Assembly: GCF_030247195.1 (NCBI RefSeq) | Contig: NC_080672.1 | Span: 7,812,001 to 7,876,000 of the forward strand | Source: Topomyia yanbarensis | Taxonomy: Eukaryota > Arthropoda > Insecta > Diptera > Culicidae | Reading direction: 5' to 3' | DNA length: 64,000 bases | Shown here: in pieces, positions 57,125 to 64,000 of the stretch | How positions within the stretch are numbered: position 1 is the stretch's first letter | Layout: each line of letters starts with the position of its first letter | Notes under the pieces: generated by a model | What the model was told of the DNA's origin: nothing | The model's database searches: none | The model's input: the letters and a program-made list of their open reading frames with translations, nothing else | Position numbers and translations under genes: made by a program

Positions 57125-60100
57125 CTCTAATGGTCCTTAGCCTCTGCCCTGCAACTCCTATCCCTATCCCTCCTATCGCGGAGCCGGCTGGGGTATGAGC
57201 AACCTTAGGGAAGATCGGGTAAGCAACCTCGGTGGGAACTTTGGTCATACGCTGACAGGGAAGGGGGGGGGGGGGGTTGCATCTGTAAACCTGAACAAGA
57301 GTCTGTTCTCCAGGCTAGGAACGACCCACAGCAGCGTCTGTTCCTCATGTTAGAGGCGGCTGATCATCGTCCGAGTGCCAGCGAGGGACTCTAAGCAAAA
57401 CTGTGCACAAATCCAAGATGGCAGCCCCATCACGGTGTGATAGGGAACCTTAAGCTAACCGCCTACTGTTCCCGAAATTCAAAAACCGTTCTAGAAACCG
57501 AAAAAGAAAAATTTCAAACTGATTTAACGGCAACGACTTTTAGCATGAAAAAACGGACACGAATTGGAAGTTGGAATGTATTAACCCTAGCCCAGCAGGG
57601 TAAATTGGCACAACTTGCCAATGAGGCATGCCGCATGAAGCTTGAGATCCTAGGACTGAGCGAAGTCCGTTGGTCGAACTTTGGAGAACACAAATCGGGT
57701 CAAATTCTGCTAAACTCTGGTCTACGAGGTGAACACGCTCCTCGTCACCGTGGAGTTGGCTTCCTGCTCAGCGCGCACGCCTACACTGCGCTAATGAAGT
57801 GGGAGCCTATTAATGAGAGAATAATCGTTGCGACGTCTCGTTCCGGAACAAAATGAGAGAATAATGTTACGCGCCAACTGATGCTGCCGAAATGCAAGAA
57901 AGGGACAACTTTTACTGTCAACTGAATGCTGTCGTGGATAAAATTCCGAAAGGTGATATCAAGATGGGAGACTTCAACGCGAAGGTGGGCTCCGACAACT
58001 CGGACTATGAGCACGTCATGGAACGTCACGGCCTCGGAGCAATGAGCGAAAACGGAGAGCTGCTTGCAGAGTTTTGTGGCAACAATGGCATGGTGATCGG
58101 GGGATCGCTCTTCCCCTGTCGGCCAGTACACAAAGTGACATGGGTTTCCCGTGATGTCTTCACGGAGAATCAAATCGATCACATCTGCATCAGCCGAAAA
58201 TGGAGAAGGAGCCTCCTTGATGTGCGTAACAAGCGTAGCGCCGATATAGCGTCCGACCACCATCTCCTAATCGGCGAGATCCGGCTGCGTATTGCAAGGA
58301 TTCATCGACAGGAGGAGAAGATCGGGCGTTGGTTTAACACACGTCGTCTGGAAGATACTGCGGTAAGAAGGTCCTTCGCCTAGGAGCTGGAGAACCATGC
58401 TGAAGATATTCCGGAAGGTGGAAGCGTAGAAGATCAATGGATCTGGGTGAGCTACGTACCCAGAGAAAACAGTAGATCACAGATGACACCAGGAAGAAGA
58501 TAGAGGAACAAAGGGACGCCAAAGCCGCGATTGAGCGAGCTAAAACACGAGGAGCCAAAGCCACAGCCCGTCAGCGCTATTCGGCTCCAGAGAAGGAAGT
58601 GAAACGCTCATGTAGACGGGACAAAAGAGCGTGAGCAGACTCCCTAGCCGACGAAGGTGAGATAGCCGCAAACACTGGCGACATCCGTCTCTACGATATC
58701 TCACGCCGCCTTAGTGGGACAAATATTAGTGCTACCATGCCCATGAAAGACACGTCTGGCCAGTTGTTAACCGACCGCGCTGACCAGCTGAAGCGCTGGT
58801 TCGAACAACCTTTTTCAAGTGTCGGCCACGCCACCAACAACTCGACATGCTCCGCCAAGGGTTCGATGTATTACCCGCGTCATCACCGGAGCATGCAATC
58901 GAACAGAACCCCATGGGTCGATCGCATATCAGCAGAGATGCTCAAAGTTGACCCCGTAGTATCTGCACAACTGTTGCATCAATTATTCTACAGTATCTGG
59001 GACCCAGCGACTTTCCCGGCCGACTGGATGCAAGGCGTCTGAGTGAAGGTACCCAAAAAGGGTGACCTGACTGTGTGCGACAATTGACGGGGCATCATGT
59101 TACTGTATATCGTTCTCAAAGTTCTCTGCAAAGTGATCCTGAATCGGATACAGCAGAAGATTGACGCAACTCTCCGACGGCAGCAGGCAGGATTCCATGC
59201 CGGACGATCCTGTGCGGACCATATTGTCACGCTCCGTATCATCCTGGAGCAAGTCAATGAATTCCAAGAGTCTTTCTACTTAGTGTTCATCGACTACGAA
59301 AAAGCTTTCGACCGTCTCAATCACGAAAATATGTGGGGAGCCCTGAGACGCAAGGGAGTCCCTGAGAAAATCATCGGTCTAATTGAAGCACAGTACGAGG
59401 CATTTTCGTGCAGAATATTGTACAATGGTGTCTTGTCTGACCCCATCCGGGTCGTGGCTGGAGTTAGGCAAGGATGTATTCTAACACCGCTACTGTTCCT
59501 CATCATAATCGACGAGATCCTGATAGGAGCGGTTGACCGTGAAATAAATCGAGGGTTGCTGTGGCAACCTATTACTATGGAGCATCTGAGTGACTTCGAA
59601 TTGGCTGATGACGTTGCTCTTCTAGCACAACGGCGCTCTGACATGCAGAGTAATTTTGATGATCTTGCCGATCGCTCCTCAGCGGCAGGTCTCAAAATCA
59701 ACGTCAACAAGACCAAATCGTTGGATATAAACACGGTCAACCCTTCCAGCTTTACGGTAGCTGGGCAAGCAGTGGAGAATGTCGAAAGCTTCCAATATCT
59801 TGGTACCCAAATGGCGTCTGATAGAGGCACCAAGATCGACATAGGAACACGGATCAAGAAGGCGACGGCTGCTTTTGCGAGTTTAAGAAATATCTGGAAA
59901 AACAATCAGATTAGTCGACGCACCAAAACCCGAATATTCAACTCGAACGTGAAACCTGTACTACTATATGCCTGTGAAACCTGGTGCGTATCAGTGAAGA
60001 ACACGCAACGGCTGCAGGTTTTCATCAATAGATGCCTGCGGTACATAATTAGTGCATGGTGGCCTCACAACTGGATCTCTAATGCTGAGCTCCATCGTCG

Positions 60101-60392
60101 ATGTCATCAGAAGCCGATAGCGACAGAAATTCGGGAACGAAAATGGAGGTGGGTCGGCCACAATCTGCGCAGGGGCGGAAACGAAATCTGCAAGCAAGCG
60201 TTAGACTGAAACCCAGCAGGACATCGCAGCAGAGGCAGACCCAGAGGCTCATGGCGGCGCAGCCTCAACAAGGGGATAAATGAAGTCGACGAAAGTTTGA
60301 CCTGGCAGCAGGTCAAGACGATGGCGAGCAATCGCCCAGGATGGCGATCTTTCATAACGGCCCTTTGCACCACCAGGGGTGCGCAGGAATAA
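57125..60392 (+). pseudogene. Second RTE-like non-LTR retrotransposon, broken
   Basis: The order is a leader homologous to that of the 52-kb element (57130-57300, with a 14-base G tract), ATG 57545 and the endonuclease start (RIGSWNVLTL, LGLSEVRW). A frame break follows near 57856, then the endonuclease end (MGDFNAKVGSDN near 57964, NQIDHICIS near 58169, ASDHHLL near 58252) with a TAG at 58381 and a scrambled linker (58384-58736). The RT then runs in one frame from 58737 to 60392 with in-frame TGA codons near 59040, 59086 and 60207. RT motifs are QQAGFHAGRSCADH (near 59184), FIDYEKAFD (near 59287), GVRQGCILTPLL (near 59461) and FELADDVALL (near 59598). The tail ends TALCTTRGAQE. Its protein is clearly different from that of the 52-kb element (other RTE-type lineage). 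It is not functional. Confidence 0.85.
57263..57276 (+). repeat. Poly-G tract in second RTE-like leader, 14 bases
   Basis: Lies after gctgacagggaa, the counterpart of the 19-base tract at 52263. Confidence 0.85.
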
Positions 60393-61169
60393 AAGAAGAA
60401 GGAGATTATAAGAGATGTTGGAATCAACATTTATTTTCCGAATTACCTTGTTGCGGGTTGCGGGCAGTTATGGGAGTTGCTACTTTTTAATCACTCTACT
60501 TTAAGTTCTCTAAGAATAATCCAGTAGTTTCTTCTCATGCTCACTCGAGATTATAGACGGAATAATGTTATTGCTCGCAGGTATGGGAAAAACTCAACAT
60601 CTCGAACCGTCCGTTTGCCATTTACGAGAAAGTTTTCTTCACCGATGAAACATTCTACTTGTTTTCCTAGCATGGATGGCTCTCGTCGAATGATTTGTTG
60701 TTTGCATTGGGTTTACATCAAACAATTCCATTTTGATATCATTCTGCCACAATACAATAAATCCTTGGATAATCATTTATCGTTTATAGGATATCCAGTA
60801 ATCGTAGAGGGAATTGGTGTCCACTAGGAGGTTGATTTCACTATAATCTTACAATATGTTTTGAAAACCGGTATATTTTTCGAAACTCTTGAGCCCCTGC
60901 CGAAACTTTTTTTCTGGCTACGCGCTTGGACGTTGGAAATGACGTCTCTTGGTTGCTCCTCGAAACATGTTCACGAGCGTAATACACAGATAGAAAACTG
61001 AGAAGCATCAACACATCAATTTCCAGGCTATTTCGGGCAAAGACATCAAAAGAACCCCACATTTTTGTGAAATTTTAAATATAAGTTGACGGCTGATTTG
61101 TTTTTAATATCTTTCGTCGTGTTTTGCTCGCGCAGCTTAGACGTGTTATTTTTTTCGCTCTTGTTTGCC
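60393..61169. other. Gap with a possible coding relic
   Basis: Between 60580 and 60700 one frame reads NISNRPFAIYEKVFFTDETFYLF, which has the feel of a transposase or retroelement fragment (FFTDETF), but I cannot assign it. The remainder holds nothing recognisable. Confidence 0.3.
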
Positions 61170-61640
61170 TCAGTTCTTACTTCGGTTGTTCGTATACACA
61201 CCTCGTGAAAGAACGGTTAGCTTCGTTTGGCTTAGCTCGCGAAGGAAAAGAAGAAAGGATCGTTCAAGCGAAGAAAGTAGTGGCACAAATTAGGAGCGAC
61301 GCAAGCTGCCAGACGCATCTGCATTCGATGCATACGAAAAATAATCTCCAGCAGAGCAACCAGTACGCTGTACTGCCAGAAGCGAACGGAAATGGTGAAA
61401 TCATAGCACGTATGCAGCGTATTGCTCCGCTTTTCACACTCGTAAAAGACATCGCCTAACTCAGAGCTGAGTTCGAAAAGCATAGGACCCTGAACCTCCC
61501 GTATGAGCTCATATCCTTCATTATGGACTACTGCGTCTACATGCCCGCGCACAAAGTTGAGATTGACGGTGTGGTCATTGATTCGAGTGTGTCGTGCATG
61601 GATCTACTGGATGGCTCCAGTGAGCTAAGATTTTGAATGG
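61170..61640 (+). pseudogene. Unrecognised element protein fragment with SAP-like motif
   Basis: The frame begins at about 61196 with LVKERLASFGLAREGKEERIV. Its spacing of Leu, Gly-Leu and Gly-Lys resembles a SAP domain (a short DNA/RNA-binding helix pair). After a stop at 61457 it continues as LRAEFEKHRTLNLPYELISFIMDY and VEIDGVVIDSSVSCMDLLDGSSELRF to about 61637. The single stop and lack of continuation mark it as broken. Several retroelement gag proteins carry SAP-like motifs, so a gag remnant is the best guess. It precedes a decayed RTE RT, but a link is unproven. Confidence 0.35.
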
Positions 61641-62499
61641 CACTGGGCGGGACAAACGTGCCACGGGTGACTCTCGGCGAAACCGCTTTGTGTTTAATTA
61701 CCGTCTTATTCGACAAGGATTATCTGCTTATACGGTTGTTTGTTTGTTCCGTGCGTTATGAATTGCAGCATTGCACTCAATATGAGATACTCGGCCATTG
61801 TAGAAATAAAGTTCGGTGTGACAATTACGCAGATGATCATAAGGATGACTTTAGTGTACAAATAGCGCCCGAGGAATCTAAATTTCATTTGACATTTCAT
61901 CCAGAGATTTAACGAAGTGTAGGACTTTGTGGTATAGCAGAACTACTCCTGGCAACAATAAGACTTCAATTCTCACGGTACGGCATAATGTTGTCTTTTC
62001 GATAATAATTGATGAGAAACAATTGTCGAGAGTATTCTGCCCAAAAGCTCGACGAACTACTCAAGGAAAGGCCAACAAGATATAACCGGAACGCAGCGTC
62101 ACATCGCTGAGTGCCAAAGAGTAACAAACGAGAAAACCCAGGCTAGAAGCCGAATGTGTGCAGCGGCTACACTTCAAAACAGGGAACGGTATGGTGAGCT
62201 AGGGGCAGTCGAAGAAAAACTTGATCGGCGTAAGAAACGTTCACGACAAAAAATGTAATCGCAGAAGCTGAGGGTAGTTTTGCGCGAAAGTTTTACCATA
62301 CGATCCACAACATAAGGAGTAAAACCACTAGAGAATTGATCATGATCAACAATCAAGCTGTTGATCCACCCACGCTATATGAAGTGCGTATTTCTAAATA
62401 TCGTCTGTGCGTAGTAACCGACTGCGTGATCCAGATGGTCTGGGTGGAAACAGATATGATATGGTTGATTGGACGTGTTTCGAGAAAACGATAAACGAT
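61641..62499. other. Gap without a recognised gene
   Basis: Short frames only. Some of 62.0-62.5 kb may be a heavily decayed linker of the RTE fragment that follows. Confidence 0.3.
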
Positions 62500-63185
62500 G
62501 GACTTGATTTTTACAAGAATTATTCTGGAGAATTTCAAGGCACCGAACGATTCAGTGAAACTTAACGAGCTGTTGCAGATAATGATTGGACATTACTTTC
62601 TGAAACCTGACTGATTAATCCTCCGGCAGTCGCGGCGTTATTAACGTTTTGGCAACCGCTTGAAGCTGCAAAACGATTTCGTCTAAATTGCAGAACGTTG
62701 TACACCCAGCTCACTGTGCGACTCCGGGAGAGTTAAGCTGGTCGACATGAAGCTGAATGGGCTAAAAGAAAGCTTCAGAATAGCGGGACAGACATCTGAC
62801 CCGTTTGTTGCATTCAGTGAATTGAATCATGGCTACGCCCTTTATAAAATTTTGTTCCACATAGCGCCAAAAGGGCCTGGTGTACAAAGGGACAGGACTA
62901 TCACCACAAAATCTCACATGCTTGTTGGTTTCACGGACCACATCGACATGTTTGGAGTCGATCCTAGAACATTGGAAAAGGTGTTTGTGCCTTTTAAAGT
63001 GGAGGCTGTGAGAATAGGACTGACTATAAACTCTGACATGACAAAGTACATGGTAGCGGTATTGGTTCCGATATGGACATGGATGGAGTGCGATACAAGG
63101 TTGTCGACGAGATCGAATAACTTGAAACACTCGTGGAAAGTGATTAGGATGTTCGCGCAAAGTAAAAAGACGTGTTACTAGGGTT
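62500..63185 (+). pseudogene. Decayed RTE-clade reverse transcriptase fragment
   Basis: The 144-codon frame at 62747-63181 reads SFVAFSELNHGYALYKILFHIA-like text (counterpart of the RTE QGD...LFNIAL box), GVQRDRTITTKSHMLVGFTDHIDMFGVD (the catalytic ADD box is altered to TDH) and FVPFKVEAVRIGLTINSDMTKYMV. A shifted frame then gives VVDEIE and LETLVESD. This is the same succession as in the intact RTE frame near 54.5-54.85 kb. The catalytic aspartate pair is mutated and several shifts are present. The left limit is uncertain. Confidence 0.65.
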
Positions 63186-64000
63186 CCTAGTATCGAGCAT
63201 ATTTGGCGAGAGCCGGTTCTGTGGTATCGAAACTCTCTGTAACAGTAATACCGTTAAAATACCGGTATTGGGATATTTTTGTCAAAAAGAAAGACTTAAA
63301 AACGTTAGAGATATAAAAAGTTAAAAAATATACTTTCATTGATATGCTCTAATCTCATCCAAAGCAGAAGCAAAATATTGTTCTGTTATATCTTAATGAA
63401 GCAATCAATCAATTTATACTTCTTTGTTTCTTATTCACTACACAAACAGTATTTTATTAGGTGTTATATATGCCAGTCGTTTTAATTTCATATGTGCAAC
63501 TTATGATTCTCATAAACATAAAAGAAATGTATAATATTGTCTTATGATAAATCAAAGATACCTTATGGGACATGAAATCATAGCAAACCGATTTGACAAA
63601 TAAATGCCGTTTCATAAGATAATCTTATGATTTCCATACGTGCTACTTGTGGCTAAAAAATATGTGATATTCCTTTGAAATTCGCTGTATTTTTTGTCTG
63701 ATGAATCGACAATAACAAACTTTTCCTCTTAAACTCTTTCTAATTACTTGCTGGAAACTGCAGCACAACTTCCGAAGAAAACAATTTTCCTTCAGTTTTA
63801 CCCCATCAATAGAGGTGATCCGTCAATGTCACCGTCAGACAAGACGCCGGTCTTTCTTTCTTCAGCCCGCAGTAGGCGAATTATTATTCATAAACCAAAC
63901 ACTGCCCTTGGTTCCCACAGCGCTGCCGCCAATCACTTCATGGGTAATTAGGTACAACTTTGGATGAAGGGCAGCCAGCACTAATTACCGTCCTTTCTTG
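63186..64000. other. Right-hand end, no recognised feature
   Basis: AT-rich to 63.75 kb, then less so. A 67-codon plus frame at 63748-63951 is unassigned. The last 220 bases have more balanced composition and could be unique host DNA. Confidence 0.35.

Overview
The window looks like a gene-poor, transposon-rich stretch of an insect genome, most likely a culicine (Aedes-type) mosquito. No prokaryotic gene organisation is present. The evidence is an AT-rich background, several families of animal non-LTR retrotransposons, Tc1/mariner transposase remnants, tRNA-derived SINEs, many coding-free inverted-repeat elements, and long microsatellites. The species assignment is an inference from the repeat repertoire.

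Layout: 0-6 kb holds AT-rich DNA with a degenerate tandem repeat, a decayed mariner-type transposase (minus, about 2.1-2.7 kb), a retrotransposon ORF1 remnant (minus, about 3.55-3.93 kb) and a dense CCGTAGA motif cluster (4.84-4.94 kb). 6-8.3 kb has a SINE and an ORF1 fragment cut off by a pogo/Tigger-like TIR element. 8.6-14.8 kb is a nearly complete I-clade non-LTR retrotransposon on the minus strand: ORF1 with three zinc knuckles, then ORF2 with endonuclease, reverse transcriptase and RNase H, broken by a single frameshift. 15.6-17.8 kb is a large foldback repeat plus a SINE. 17.8-22.6 kb is comparatively free of recognisable transposons and has no gene I can identify. 22.6-25.2 kb is a non-LTR reverse transcriptase split by a 1.6-kb TIR element beside a roughly 108-unit TA microsatellite. 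25.2-31.7 kb contains low-complexity arrays, an RTE fragment, another TIR element and an RNase H fragment. 33.9-34.5 kb holds a histone H2A pseudogene with a lysine-rich H1-like tail. 35.56-36.35 kb is the one convincing host gene, an intronless NAP1-family histone chaperone (minus). 38.1-40.3 kb is a composite repeat. Two copies of a 990-bp repeat (40.6 and 46.35 kb), each containing a TTAA-bounded hairpin element, bracket an ORF1 remnant and a perfect 104-bp palindrome.

From 52.1 to 63.2 kb retroelements dominate again. An RTE-clade element has an intact endonuclease/reverse-transcriptase frame (52.4-55.4 kb). A mariner-type pseudogene follows, then a second, diverged and broken RTE-like element (57.1-60.4 kb) whose 5' leader, including a poly-G tract, is homologous to that of the first. 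An ORF with a SAP-like motif and a decayed RTE reverse transcriptase follow.

The genes do not form a pathway. The window is mainly a record of nested insertions. The most noteworthy points are the H2A/H1-like fusion pseudogene, the leader shared by two diverged RTE elements, the perfect palindrome, and the duplicated 990-bp repeat with its hairpin element. Family assignments rest on motifs read by eye; no database search was possible.
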